This document shows, piece by piece, positions 55,330 to 63,966 of a DNA stretch of 64,000 nucleotides (its first letter is position 1; every line of letters begins with the position of its first letter). A model generated the notes under the pieces. That model was not told the origin of the DNA and did not search any database. It was given only the letters and a program-made list of their open reading frames with translations. The stretch lies in NCBI GenBank assembly GCA_016715995.1, contig JADJXF010000008.1:248001-312000 (forward strand), in the 5' to 3' direction. Position numbers and translations under genes: made by a program. Source of the stretch: Flavobacteriales bacterium. Lineage in GTDB: Bacteria; Bacteroidota; Bacteroidia; Flavobacteriales_F; PHOS-HE28.

Positions 55330-56346
55330 TCAGCGGCCGAAGCGTACCCGATTCAAGGCCAGCCATTCCAAGGCCGCGCCGCTGAGCAGCATCTCCTTCT
55401 TCGTGTCGTCCCAATTGAGACCCTTGATCATTTCGCCAGGCACCAACTCACCGAGCGGGAAGGGATAATCGGTGCCCAGCGCCACCCGATTGGCGCCGAG
55501 CAGATCCACCACGTGACCCAGCACTATGGGGTCATGCACGAGCGCATCGATCCAGAAACGGCCGAGATAGGCACGCGGATTCACGGCATTGTCCACGGCG
55601 CAGAGGTCCGGGCGCACTCGGAAACCATGCTCGATGCGCCCGAGCGTGGCCGGGAACGAGCCTCCGCCATGCGCGAACGCCACGCGCAGTTTGGGCAGCT
55701 TCTCGAAGAGCCCGCTGAAGATCATGCTGACGATGGCTGTGGTGGTCTCCACCGGCATGCCCACGAGCCAGGGCATCCAGTACTTGTCCATGCGATCGGC
55801 GCCCATCATATCCCACGGGTGGACGAACACCGCCATCCCGAGCTCCTCACATGCTTGGAACACTTGCAGCAGCCTCGGCTCGCCGAGGTTCATGCCGTTC
55901 ACGTGCGTGCCGATCTGCACGCCCGCCAGCCCGATCCGCTTGCAGCGCGCCAGCTCCTTGATGGCCAGCTCCGGTTCCTGCATGGGGATGGTGCCCAGCC
56001 CCACGAAGCGCTTGGGCCAACGCTCCACGATGCCGGCGATATGGTCGTTGAGGAACATCGAGAGGTCCAACGTGTCCTGCGGCTTAGCCCAGTAGCTGAA
56101 CATCACGGGCACGGTGCTCAGCACCTGTACATGCACCTGGTGGGCATCGCACTCGCCGATGCGCACCTGGGGGTCCCAGCTATTGGCCTGCACCTCGCGG
56201 AAGAATTTGTCGTCCATCATCATCCGTGCGCATCCGGGCTGGTGATGGTCCAAGTGGATGAAGCCGCGGTAGCCGTACTTGGCCCCGAAATCCGGAATGT
56301 GCTCCGGCAGGATGTGCGTATGGATGTCGATGGAGAAGAGCTCCAT
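55330..56346 (-). CDS. 2-amino-3-carboxymuconate-6-semialdehyde decarboxylase (ACMSD)
   Basis: 338 residues from MELFSIDIHTHILPEH at 56346. Amidohydrolase-type metal ligands align with the characterised enzyme: H9, H11, H176 and D293, with catalytic H226. It decarboxylates ACMS to 2-aminomuconate semialdehyde, diverting the kynurenine route from quinolinate/NAD toward catabolism. Its ATG overlaps the stop of the dioxygenase that makes ACMS, so the two enzymes form a channel-like pair. Known as nbaD or ACMSD in other organisms. Confidence 0.92.
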   Translation of the reverse strand: MELFSIDIHTHILPEHIPDFGAKYGYRGFIHLDHHQPGCARMMMDDKFFREVQANSWDPQVRIGECDAHQVHVQVLSTVPVMFSYWAKPQDTLDLSMFLNDHIAGIVERWPKRFVGLGTIPMQEPELAIKELARCKRIGLAGVQIGTHVNGMNLGEPRLLQVFQACEELGMAVFVHPWDMMGADRMDKYWMPWLVGMPVETTTAIVSMIFSGLFEKLPKLRVAFAHGGGSFPATLGRIEHGFRVRPDLCAVDNAVNPRAYLGRFWIDALVHDPIVLGHVVDLLGANRVALGTDYPFPLGELVPGEMIKGLNWDDTKKEMLLSGAALEWLALNRVRFGR

Positions 56347-56876
56347 CACACGAATCGCGGATCGGTCTCCATCACGTGCCAGCACTTCTTGCAGGTGCGG
56401 AGGTCCGCATTGCCATAGAACTCACGGAAGCGGGGGAGGAAGTCCTTCTCGATGTTGTGCAGGACGAACCGGTACTCGTGCAGCAGGTTGTTGCATTTCT
56501 CGCAATACCACTGCAGGCCGTCGAGCATCTCGCGGTCATCGCGCTTCACTTCGATCACCAGGCCAACGGTGTTCGGTCCGCGGCGCGGCTGATGCGGCAC
56601 GTTCGCGGGCAGCAGGAACATCTCGCCCTCCTTGATGGGTATGGTGACCGCCTTGCCATCCTCTTGGATGCCTACTTCGATGTCACCCTCGAGCTGGTAG
56701 AAGAGCTCCTCGGTCTCGTTGAAGTGGTAGTCCTTACGGGCGTTGGGGCCACCCACGATCATCACGATGTAGTCGCCTGCATCGGCGTAAAGGTTTTTGT
56801 TGCCAACGGGCGGTTTCAGGAGATCACGGTTGTCCGCGATCCATTGGTGCAGGTTGAACGGGCGGCGGATGGGCAT
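56346..56876 (-). CDS. nbaC: 3-hydroxyanthranilate 3,4-dioxygenase
   Basis: 176 residues, cupin fold. Catalytic Fe(II) ligands H51, E57 and H95; the rubredoxin-like second iron site is complete with C125, C128, C162 and C165. It opens the ring of 3-hydroxyanthranilate to ACMS, which the adjacent ACMSD consumes. Length matches bacterial homologues. No kynureninase, kynurenine monooxygenase or 2-aminomuconate genes are in the window, so the rest of the pathway must be elsewhere or absent. Confidence 0.96.
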   Translation of the reverse strand: MPIRRPFNLHQWIADNRDLLKPPVGNKNLYADAGDYIVMIVGGPNARKDYHFNETEELFYQLEGDIEVGIQEDGKAVTIPIKEGEMFLLPANVPHQPRRGPNTVGLVIEVKRDDREMLDGLQWYCEKCNNLLHEYRFVLHNIEKDFLPRFREFYGNADLRTCKKCWHVMETDPRFV

Positions 56877-56915
56877 GGCTAGAGGATGTGTGGGCTAAGG
56901 TAGCAGGGCATGAAT

Positions 56916-56952
56916 GCCGAAGGGCGGCCCAGAGCGTGGGCCGCCCTTCGGC
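56916..56952 (-). terminator. Strong hairpin, likely terminator
   Basis: A 16-bp perfect stem: GCCGAAGGGCGGCCCA (56916-56931), loop GAGCG, TGGGCCGCCCTTCGGC (56937-56952). It lies between the stop of the 170-residue secreted protein gene and the dioxygenase start. There is no long T-run on either side, so termination may be factor-assisted. Confidence 0.65.
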
Positions 56953-56970
56953 GTTGCTTGGATCGGTGTG

Positions 56971-57483
56971 TCAATGCTTGACGGCCCGGCCGGCTTGCAA
57001 GAGGGCCGCGCCGTTCGCTCGCATCATGTCAGCGGTGTACTGGTAGTCCTGTGTGAAGGCGAGCAGCCTGCGGTCCCACTTGACGATGGCAAACGGGAAG
57101 TCCAGCACATCGGTATCCGCTCCTTCATACTTCGATTCCACGAGCATGCTCATCTCCATATCGATGGGCGCGATGGACAGCACCTCCGCAGGGATCTTAG
57201 CATGGGTGTCCACCAGCACCCGCTTCGGCAAGAAGCCTTCTTTCTCGAACACGATGGCGAATTCCTTCTGGAGCCCAAGCCCCAGCCCGAATCGGCCGTT
57301 CTTGTCGGTCTGTTGGCGACCCACCACGTCATTGCCCTCGTAAACGATGACGGAGCAGCCCTCCAGCTTCTTCTGGCCGTCGGTGATCCGGCCTGTGATC
57401 TCCAGGATCCGGCTTTCATCTTGCTGCGCAAGGCCGGGAAGGCATAAGGCCATAAGGCCGAATGTCAGGGTCTTGAGTTTCAT
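56971..57483 (-). CDS. Secreted protein with carboxypeptidase-regulatory-like fold
   Basis: 170 residues. Signal peptide MKLKTLTFGLMALCLPGLAQ. Residues ~28-105 look like a CarboxypepD_reg-type beta-sandwich (ITGRITDGQKKLEGCSVIVYEG, QTDKNGRFGLGLGLQKEFAIVF). A short C-terminal helix follows (YTADMMRANGAALLQAGRAV). Proteins of this type are common in Bacteroidota envelopes; no specific function can be given. Flanked by hairpins on both sides, so it is a single-gene unit. Confidence 0.75.
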   Translation of the reverse strand: MKLKTLTFGLMALCLPGLAQQDESRILEITGRITDGQKKLEGCSVIVYEGNDVVGRQQTDKNGRFGLGLGLQKEFAIVFEKEGFLPKRVLVDTHAKIPAEVLSIAPIDMEMSMLVESKYEGADTDVLDFPFAIVKWDRRLLAFTQDYQYTADMMRANGAALLQAGRAVKH

Positions 57484-57530
57484 GCGGCCTTTTACCCATG
57501 CCGAGGGTGGTTTGTTACGGGCCTGAAAGC

Positions 57531-57560
57531 GGAAAGGGCGGGATTGCTCCCGCCCTTTCC
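57531..57560 (-). terminator. Hairpin terminator of the 57577-61739 gene
   Basis: GGAAAGGGCGGGA (57531-57543), loop TTGC, TCCCGCCCTTTCC (57548-57560): 13-bp perfect stem starting 16 bp after the stop of the minus-strand T9SS gene, followed on that strand by GCTTTC. Confidence 0.7.
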
Positions 57561-57576
57561 AGGAATCTCAGATTGG

Positions 57577-58329
57577 CTACTGCACCACGAGGCGCAGGTT
57601 GGCCCGGCCCCCGGTGTTGGCCAGCCGCACCGCGTAAACGCCTCGGGCCAACTCACCAGCCAAGGAAAGAGCGTATCGGCCGCCATTCCCCATGGCGATG
57701 CTCTCCGAGTGCATCAATCGCCCATTCATGTCGAAGACCTCCATGGCGGTGAGACCTTCCTTGCCCGAGTAGGCGATGGTGAAGTCGCCGTTACCCGGGT
57801 TGGGGAAGAGGCCCCATGCGGCAAGTCCGCCCTCGGTCACGCCATCGCAAATCTCGACGTTCACCTGCACGTAATTGCTGCTCAGGTCGAGGCAGAAGCC
57901 CGAGGCCGTGACACCGCTGATCGGCTCTCCGGGGTCGGCGCCCTGCAATGCCCCGTTGTAGCTGACGCCCCAAACGCGGTAAGCACCGATCGGCGCGCTG
58001 TTGAAATCGAGCGATGCGCCGACCAGCACGGCCACGATCAAGTCGTTGTCGTCCGTGAGGATGAAGTCGAAGTTCTCAGCGCTGCCGCTCGTGCTGAGGA
58101 AATCAACGATGTCCGCCTCGGCGTCCTGACAGATATCCACGGTGAAGAAGCCGTCCCCGGTCTGTACGGTGCCGCCATCGCAGATCAGGTTCTCATCTGC
58201 TCCGGTGAGGCAGATGCTGAACTGCCCGCCATTGCCGAACGTGAAATTGCTGTACACGCGGACCAGGTAATCGGTGAAGGGGTCCGTGGCCACCTCTATG
58301 GGCGCGTCAGGTGGCGTCTCGCACACCAA
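57577..58329 (-). CDS. T9SS repeat protein, C-terminal fragment (after second frameshift)
   Basis: Third piece of a gene that spans 61739-57577 (about 1,386 residues when repaired). It contains a beta domain (FTDYLVRVYSNFTFGNGGQFSICL, DGFFTVDICQDAEADIVDFL) and a T9SS type A sorting domain (GLFPNPGNGDFTIAYSG ... LARGVYAVRLANTGG). The join to the middle fragment is at 58340-58342: removing one C from a CCC run restores TVTDGCGGSELVCETPPDAP. The start codon of this piece as an independent gene is not supported. Confidence 0.75.
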   Translation of the reverse strand: MVCETPPDAPIEVATDPFTDYLVRVYSNFTFGNGGQFSICLTGADENLICDGGTVQTGDGFFTVDICQDAEADIVDFLSTSGSAENFDFILTDDNDLIVAVLVGASLDFNSAPIGAYRVWGVSYNGALQGADPGEPISGVTASGFCLDLSSNYVQVNVEICDGVTEGGLAAWGLFPNPGNGDFTIAYSGKEGLTAMEVFDMNGRLMHSESIAMGNGGRYALSLAGELARGVYAVRLANTGGRANLRLVVQ

Positions 58330-59002
58330 CTCGCTGCCGCCCGCAGCCGTCCGTGACGGTGATGGACCAGTCCTCCATGGTGCCGCTGTTGAAGTTGATG
58401 GTCACCGACGTGTTTGTGCCTGCATTGAAGGTGTACCACACATCCATCAAGTAGCTCCCTGGGTCGTCGCAAGTGGCATCACCGCCATCGAATGTGGCGT
58501 ACGTGTTGTCGCCGCCCACCGCATTGTCCGGGCAGTTCACTTCGAGGTTCACCGGGAGCGGCAAGGCATTGATGCAGTCATCATTGGCCGGGCTGCAGTC
58601 GTTCACCTGCACCACCGCACCGATAAGATCAATGGCGCCGCAGATGGTGCCTCCGCCCTGCACCAGCACAGAGGCGATCTCATAGCCGGTGGTCTGACCC
58701 AACTCAATCTGGCTGGGGTCGATGGTCAGCGGGTCATACACCAACGTGTGTATGATGTACATACCAGGCGCGCTCACCGTGAAGACCGGGCCGCCATTCA
58801 GGGCCACGATGGTGAGGGTGGCTGCTTCCGTCAGGGCGTAGGCCACTTCGTAACCATCCGGCACGACCGCGTCGCCGTTCGTGGTAGCGCCCACCTGGAC
58901 GGTGCCCTGGACCAGGCAGAGCGGCGTTTCATCGATTGTCAGCGTGCCCGCATCCGCATCGCAAGGAATGCAGACCTGCACAACGAATGCTGCACCGTCC
59001 AC
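58307..59002 (-). CDS. T9SS repeat protein, middle fragment between two frameshifts
   Basis: Second piece of the 61739-57577 gene. It starts with the tail of repeat 5 (DGAAFVVQVCIPCDADAGTL), carries the divergent repeat 6 (HTLVYDPLTIDPSQIELGQTTGYE), and then a new domain with PANDDCINALPLPVNLEVNC and DVWYTFNAGTNTSVTINF. That domain resembles the N-terminal 'ANDDCAGA...VWYRF' modules of the same protein. Entered from the N-terminal fragment by one surplus base in 59031-59035, and left by one surplus C at 58340-58342. Confidence 0.7.
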   Translation of the reverse strand: MDGAAFVVQVCIPCDADAGTLTIDETPLCLVQGTVQVGATTNGDAVVPDGYEVAYALTEAATLTIVALNGGPVFTVSAPGMYIIHTLVYDPLTIDPSQIELGQTTGYEIASVLVQGGGTICGAIDLIGAVVQVNDCSPANDDCINALPLPVNLEVNCPDNAVGGDNTYATFDGGDATCDDPGSYLMDVWYTFNAGTNTSVTINFNSGTMEDWSITVTDGCGRQRVGVRDAT

Positions 59003-61739
59003 ATCCAGGCTCGCACAGATGCTGCCGCCTCCCTTGGATCAGCAGCGCGTTCACGTCGAAGCCCGTTGTCGAGCCGAAAACGATGTCACCTAGGTCCAAT
59101 GCGGGCGGGTCATAAACCAGCGTGTGGATGGTGTACGAACCGGTGGCGGTGACCAGGAAATCGGGCGATGTGTTCGCCCCGATGATGACCAAACCCGGAC
59201 CCTCGGTGAGCACATAAATCGTCTCAAAGCCATCGGGCACAACGGCATCGCCGTTCGGCGACGCGCTGAACACGCCCATGCCCATGTCAAAGCAGACCGT
59301 CGGGTCGTCTGCGGTCAATGTGCCAGCGAAGGCGTCGCAGGTCACGCACTCCTCCACGGTCACCGGCGCACCGGTCACGTCAAGGCTCGCGCAGATGCTC
59401 CCGCCGCCCTGGATCAACAGCGCGTTCACGTCGAAGCCCGTGGTCACGCCAATCTCGATGATGCCCACGTCCAGGGTGAGCGGGTCGTACACCAGCGTAT
59501 GCACCGTGTAATCACCGGCTGCCGTCACGGTGAAGGACGGCGCCGCGCCAGCGTCCGCAATCACCAGGCCCGCTCCTTGGGTGAGCACATAGATCGTCTC
59601 GTAACCCGTAGGCACGTTGCTGTTGCCATCGGGTGTGGCGCTGATCGTGGCCGAACCGCTGTCCAGGCACACGGGCGTGGCGTCCGCCGTGATCGTCCCG
59701 GCGTCGGCATCGCATGTCACGCATTCCTCCACAGTCACCGGCGCACCGGTCACATCAAGGCTCGCGCAGATGCTCCCGCCACCTTGAATCAACAGCGCGT
59801 TCACGTCGAAGCCCGTGGTCACGCCAATCTCGATGATGCCCACGTCCAGGGTGAGCGGGTCGTACACCAGCGTATGCACCGTGTAATCACCGGCTGCCGT
59901 CACGGTGAAGGACGGCGCCGCGCCAGCGTCCGCAATCACCAGGCCCGCTCCTTGGGTGAGCACATAGATCGTCTCGTAACCCGTAGGCACGTTGCTGTTG
60001 CCATCGGGTGTGGCGCTGATCGTGGCCGAACCGTTGTCCAGGCACACGGGCGTGGCGTCCGCCGTGATCGTCCCGGCGTCGGCATCGCATGTCACGCATT
60101 CCTCCACAGTCACCAGCGCACCGGTCACATCAAGGCTCGCGCAGATGCTCCCGCCACCTTGAATCAACAGCGCGTTCACGTCGAAGCCCGTGGTCACGCC
60201 AATCTCGATGATGCCCAGGTCCAGCGTGAGCGGGTCGTACACCAGCGTATGCACCGTGTAATCACCGGCTGCCGTCGCGTTGAACGAGGGCGTCGCGCCC
60301 GCTTCGGCAATCACCAGGCCAGCGCCTTGGGTGAGCACGTAGATCGTCTCGTAGCCCGCAGGAACGTTGCTGTTCCCGTCCGGCGTGGCGCTGATCGCGG
60401 CCGAACCGTTGTCCAGGCACACGGGCGTGGCGTCCGCCGTGATCGTCCCGGCGTCGGCATCGCATGTCACGCATTCCTCCACGGTCACCGGCGCACCGGT
60501 CACATCAAGGCTCGCGCAGATGCTCCCGCCGCCCTGGATCAGCAACGCGTTCACGTCGAAGCCCGTGGTGAGCCCGAAGACGATCGTGCCCGGATCAAGG
60601 GTGTTAGGGTCATAGACCAGCGTGTGCATCGTGTAATCACCCACGCTCGACACTTCGAACTCCGGCGTGGTGCTGGTCCCGATGATCACCAGGCCCGGAC
60701 CCTCGGTGAGCACGTAGATCGTCTGGTAGCCCGCAGGAACGTTGCTGTTGCCGTCCGGCGTCGCGGTGATGATGGCCGAGCCGTCGCTCAAGCAGCCAGG
60801 GGGGTCATCGGCCGTAATTGTCCCAGCGTCCGAAAGACATGGAGGAGGCGGACCTTGCAGGCAGATGGTGAAGCCTGGCGTGCTGGTGGCCGCAGGAAAC
60901 CAATGGAAGACACGGAGCAGGTATTCGCCGCCAACGGTAAGACCGGTGGCATTGATCACCTCCGTTAAACCAGCCGATACCTGGTCGCGGCAAAGGATCG
61001 GCGTGCCATTGCATGAACCGCTCAGCAACTGCACAACCGCATCGAAGGAGGCGCCCGGCGAAACGGAGATGGTATGATCGGCGCTAGTGGCGATGAACCG
61101 GTACCACACATCGTCATTGGGATCGGCATTGAAGCCATCGCAGTTCACCAGTCCCGGCAATGAGGCCGTTGCATTGGCCACCGTGCCGCTCACTGGATCG
61201 CAAGTCGTGTTCGGGATGAGCGTCACAGCACCGGCGCAATCGTCGTTGATCGGTGTGGCACTAGGCCCGACACATATCGCGAATGTCGGTGTGGCTGGCG
61301 GCGTAGGGTACCAGTGGAACACCCGGATCAGATACTCTTGACCAATGGCCAGTCCCGTGGCATCAAGCACTTCGGTGCCGCCTTCAGTGACAACATCGCG
61401 GCAGACGATCGGCGTTCCGTTGCAACTGCCCGAGAGCAGGTGGACTACCGCATCGAAACTGGCACTGCCCGCCACCTGGATGGAGTGCGCAGTGGCCGTT
61501 GCGGTGAACCTGTACCAGACATCGTCGTCGGGTGTGGCGTCGAAGCCATCACACGACACCGTACCGGGAATACTCTGTGTGGCGTCTGCCACGGTGCCGG
61601 CCACGGGGACGCACGTGACTCCTGGAATCAGCTCAATGGCGCCAGCGCAATCATCGTTGGCTGGTTGTGCGAACAGCACATTTGGCAGAAAGGCGAGCAG
61701 CAGAAGCAGGCTACGCGAAATAGCGGAGAATCTCATCAT
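58929..61739 (-). CDS. T9SS repeat protein, N-terminal fragment with 125-residue tandem repeats
   Basis: First and largest piece of the 61739-57577 gene. Signal peptide ...SLLLLLAFLPNVLFAQ. Two ~135-residue modules follow (ANDDCAGAIELIPG, DVWYRFTATATAHSI, SFDAVVHLLSGSCNGTPIVCRD, EYLIRVFHWYP). Then five tandem 125-residue repeats run about 60830-59035, each with CDADAGTITADATPVCL, GYETIYVLTQGAGLVI, YTVHTLVYDPLTLD and NALLIQGGGSICASLDV. Repeats 3 and 4 are almost identical at DNA level. The frame breaks at 59031-59035, where the other repeats show one base fewer; the last ~25 residues here are noise. Confidence 0.82.
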   Translation of the reverse strand: MMRFSAISRSLLLLLAFLPNVLFAQPANDDCAGAIELIPGVTCVPVAGTVADATQSIPGTVSCDGFDATPDDDVWYRFTATATAHSIQVAGSASFDAVVHLLSGSCNGTPIVCRDVVTEGGTEVLDATGLAIGQEYLIRVFHWYPTPPATPTFAICVGPSATPINDDCAGAVTLIPNTTCDPVSGTVANATASLPGLVNCDGFNADPNDDVWYRFIATSADHTISVSPGASFDAVVQLLSGSCNGTPILCRDQVSAGLTEVINATGLTVGGEYLLRVFHWFPAATSTPGFTICLQGPPPPCLSDAGTITADDPPGCLSDGSAIITATPDGNSNVPAGYQTIYVLTEGPGLVIIGTSTTPEFEVSSVGDYTMHTLVYDPNTLDPGTIVFGLTTGFDVNALLIQGGGSICASLDVTGAPVTVEECVTCDADAGTITADATPVCLDNGSAAISATPDGNSNVPAGYETIYVLTQGAGLVIAEAGATPSFNATAAGDYTVHTLVYDPLTLDLGIIEIGVTTGFDVNALLIQGGGSICASLDVTGALVTVEECVTCDADAGTITADATPVCLDNGSATISATPDGNSNVPTGYETIYVLTQGAGLVIADAGAAPSFTVTAAGDYTVHTLVYDPLTLDVGIIEIGVTTGFDVNALLIQGGGSICASLDVTGAPVTVEECVTCDADAGTITADATPVCLDSGSATISATPDGNSNVPTGYETIYVLTQGAGLVIADAGAAPSFTVTAAGDYTVHTLVYDPLTLDVGIIEIGVTTGFDVNALLIQGGGSICASLDVTGAPVTVEECVTCDAFAGTLTADDPTVCFDMGMGVFSASPNGDAVVPDGFETIYVLTEGPGLVIIGANTSPDFLVTATGSYTIHTLVYDPPALDLGDIVFGSTTGFDVNALLIQGRRQHLCEPGCGRCSIRCAGLHSLRCGCGHADNR
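59337..60461. repeat. 375-bp tandem repeats inside the T9SS gene
   Basis: Three consecutive 375-bp units (59337-59711, 59712-60086, 60087-60461), with more divergent copies on both sides. Bases 59413-59659 and 59788-60034 are identical (247 bp by eye). They encode 125-residue beta repeats, so the length conserves the frame. Confidence 0.85.
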
Positions 61740-61778
61740 GGCGTACTGGTTGAATGAAGTGTCGGTGAAGGCAAACGG

Positions 61779-63809
61779 TTAGTGGATGACGAAACGCTGC
61801 TCGGCGCGGCGCTCAACGGAGAGGGCCAACAGCACATAGCAGCCAGGGGCGAGGCGCCCGGTCAAATCCAATTGAATCGTGCTTGTGCGTGGTCGCGCGC
61901 TGAACAGCACACGGCCCGCGAGATCCGTGATTCGCAGCTCATGCTCGTCGCCTCTCAGTCCGGTGACGAGCAGGCGGCCATCATTCGGATTGGGATGCAC
62001 GCCGAGTTCCGAAAGAACGGCCTCTTGGTCAAGTGCAAGAAAGAGGCAGTCCTCCGCGGTGACCGTGATGCTGTACGGCCCGAACGAATTGTTCGGTGAG
62101 TCACGCAGCACCGGCAGGTAGTAAGTCCCGGGCGGCAGGTCATTGAAGATGTACGTGGCATTGCCATCGCCGCACGCATTGGTGCCTGTCGTGAAATAGA
62201 TGAGGCCATCACCGGGACAGGTGGTTGCCAGCACGCCGAGGGTGTTCGACCAGGCGGGATCCTGGCCACAATAAGCCACCACCAAGTCCGTGCAATCTTC
62301 CAAGATGAACGCGTGCCAGGTGACCGGGGCGGCGATGAACGGCGATCCCACCACGAAATCGCCGTTGCTGGTGGCATTGGTGTTGTCGCCAGTCACCATG
62401 ATGGTGGCTCCAGCATCCAGAAGCACGGGGGTGATGCTCGAGCAATCGTCATTGGCCGGGGGCACCGCCGGGCAACTCGTGGCCGAAACCTGCAGCGTGT
62501 ATGGCCCGATCGCGTTGTTGGCCGGGTCGCGAAGCACGGGGATCAGATAGCTGCCCGCCGGCAGGTTGCTGAACACGTATGTATGGTTGCCGTCGCCGCA
62601 ATCGGTGTCGTTGAAGTTGGTGAAGAACACCAAATCGGACGCCGGGCAATCACGCGCAAGAAAGCCTAGGGTGTTGTCCCAGGTCGGGCTCTGGCCGCAA
62701 TAGGCCACCGACAGACGGGTGCAAGTTGTAGTGGTGATGCCGTGCCAGACGACAGGAGCGGCTTCAAAAGGCGATCCGACTGGGAAATCGCCGGTTGTAG
62801 TGGCGGTGGTGTTGTCGCCTGCGAATGTGATGCTCCCACCTACCGCAAGCGGCTGGTATTGCGCCTGGCTGCATTGATCATAATACGTGGGGGGTGGCGG
62901 ACACGAAATCCCGGAGACCGTGATCGTGTAAGGGCCGACTGAACCGCTGGAAGGGTGCAGCAGCACCGGCAGGTAATACGTCCCGTCGGCAAGGCTATTG
63001 AAGATATACGTGCGATTGCCGTCGGAGCAGTTCGTGTTATTGTATGTGCTGAAATAGACGAGGTCGGATGCCGGGCAATCGCGCGCGAGGATGCCCAACG
63101 TATTGCCCCAGACCGGATCCTGGCCGCAATAGGCCACGGAGACCGTGGTGCACTCACTCAGCGTGAATCCGTGCCAGACAACTGGTGCACCCGCGAAGGG
63201 CGAACCGACCGGCCAATCGCCCGACGGGGTGGCCAATGAGTTGTCGCCGGTGAAGTCCAGCTGGCCCCCAGCCACTAAAGGTTCTGCTACCACCGAGCCG
63301 CATTGGTCGTTCGGGGCCCCGCCGCCGCAAACCACCGCCGAAACAGTGATGGTATAGGGCCCTACGGCGCCTGGGTCCTCGTACCAGACAGGGAAATAGT
63401 AGGTCGCCGCAGGCGCGTTCTGGAAGTACATCGTAGGGTTTCCATCGCCGCAAGCCGTGTAGTTGTACTGAGAAGTGAAGAGGTACACGTTGTTCGCCGG
63501 GCAGGTAGTGGCCAGCACATTCCAGAACTCCGTGAAGGCCGGCGCTGTGCCGCAATACGAAATGGTGATATTGGCGCAGTCCGTAACCGTGAATGCGTGC
63601 CAAGTGCAGGGAATGTTGAGGCTTCCAAGCGTCGATCCTGGGGCGAAATCGCCCGAGATGGTCGCACCGGTGTTGTCACCGGAGAACTGCAATGAACTGC
63701 CAAGAGCCAATGGCTCGGGGGTCACATCCTGACAGAAATCGTTGTCCTGGGCCAAGCCCGGCAGCGGGCCGAGCAGCGCTAGAACCGCGAGAAAGTCGAC
63801 TGATCGCAT
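61779..63809 (-). CDS. T9SS type A protein with four ~150-residue repeats
   Basis: 676 residues. Signal peptide MRSVDFLAVLALLGPLPGLAQ. Four repeats of about 145-155 residues each start with a 'DxCxxxxPxPLxxGxxxxFxGDNTxAT' pattern and contain PVVWHGFTLSECTTVSVAYCGQDP, LARDCPASDLVYF and DGNRTYIFNSLADGTYYLPVL; they look like pre-peptidase-C-like beta-sandwiches. A T9SS type A sorting domain closes the protein (LGVHPNPNDGRLLVTGLRG ... LAPGCYVLLALSVE). It lies 39 bp upstream of the similar repeat protein at 61739-57577 and both may be co-expressed. Function unknown. Confidence 0.85.
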   Translation of the reverse strand: MRSVDFLAVLALLGPLPGLAQDNDFCQDVTPEPLALGSSLQFSGDNTGATISGDFAPGSTLGSLNIPCTWHAFTVTDCANITISYCGTAPAFTEFWNVLATTCPANNVYLFTSQYNYTACGDGNPTMYFQNAPAATYYFPVWYEDPGAVGPYTITVSAVVCGGGAPNDQCGSVVAEPLVAGGQLDFTGDNSLATPSGDWPVGSPFAGAPVVWHGFTLSECTTVSVAYCGQDPVWGNTLGILARDCPASDLVYFSTYNNTNCSDGNRTYIFNSLADGTYYLPVLLHPSSGSVGPYTITVSGISCPPPPTYYDQCSQAQYQPLAVGGSITFAGDNTTATTTGDFPVGSPFEAAPVVWHGITTTTCTRLSVAYCGQSPTWDNTLGFLARDCPASDLVFFTNFNDTDCGDGNHTYVFSNLPAGSYLIPVLRDPANNAIGPYTLQVSATSCPAVPPANDDCSSITPVLLDAGATIMVTGDNTNATSNGDFVVGSPFIAAPVTWHAFILEDCTDLVVAYCGQDPAWSNTLGVLATTCPGDGLIYFTTGTNACGDGNATYIFNDLPPGTYYLPVLRDSPNNSFGPYSITVTAEDCLFLALDQEAVLSELGVHPNPNDGRLLVTGLRGDEHELRITDLAGRVLFSARPRTSTIQLDLTGRLAPGCYVLLALSVERRAEQRFVIH

Positions 63810-63923
63810 GATGTGGGGCCTGGGGGTTTGACGCGCGCGAGCAAAGTTCCGCGTGTACGTTATCCTTTCACACTAGCTGAAAGAGTGAATTATCCACAAT
63901 GAACATGCCGTCCGGAATGAAAA

Positions 63924-63947
63924 GGGGCGGTCCTTCCGGACCGCCCC
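63924..63947 (-). terminator. Rho-independent terminator of the gene at the right edge
   Basis: GGGGCGGTCC (63924-63933), loop TTCC, GGACCGCCCC (63938-63947). On the minus strand it is followed by TTTTC, and it starts 20 bp after the stop of the truncated minus-strand gene. Confidence 0.8.
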
Positions 63948-63966
63948 CTCACTTCTTCGTTGCTGT

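Noticed and set aside
59337..60461. Regular repeats considered as a CRISPR or satellite array
   Set aside because: Unit length of 375 bp keeps the reading frame, there are no spacers, and the repeats translate into a 125-residue protein module.
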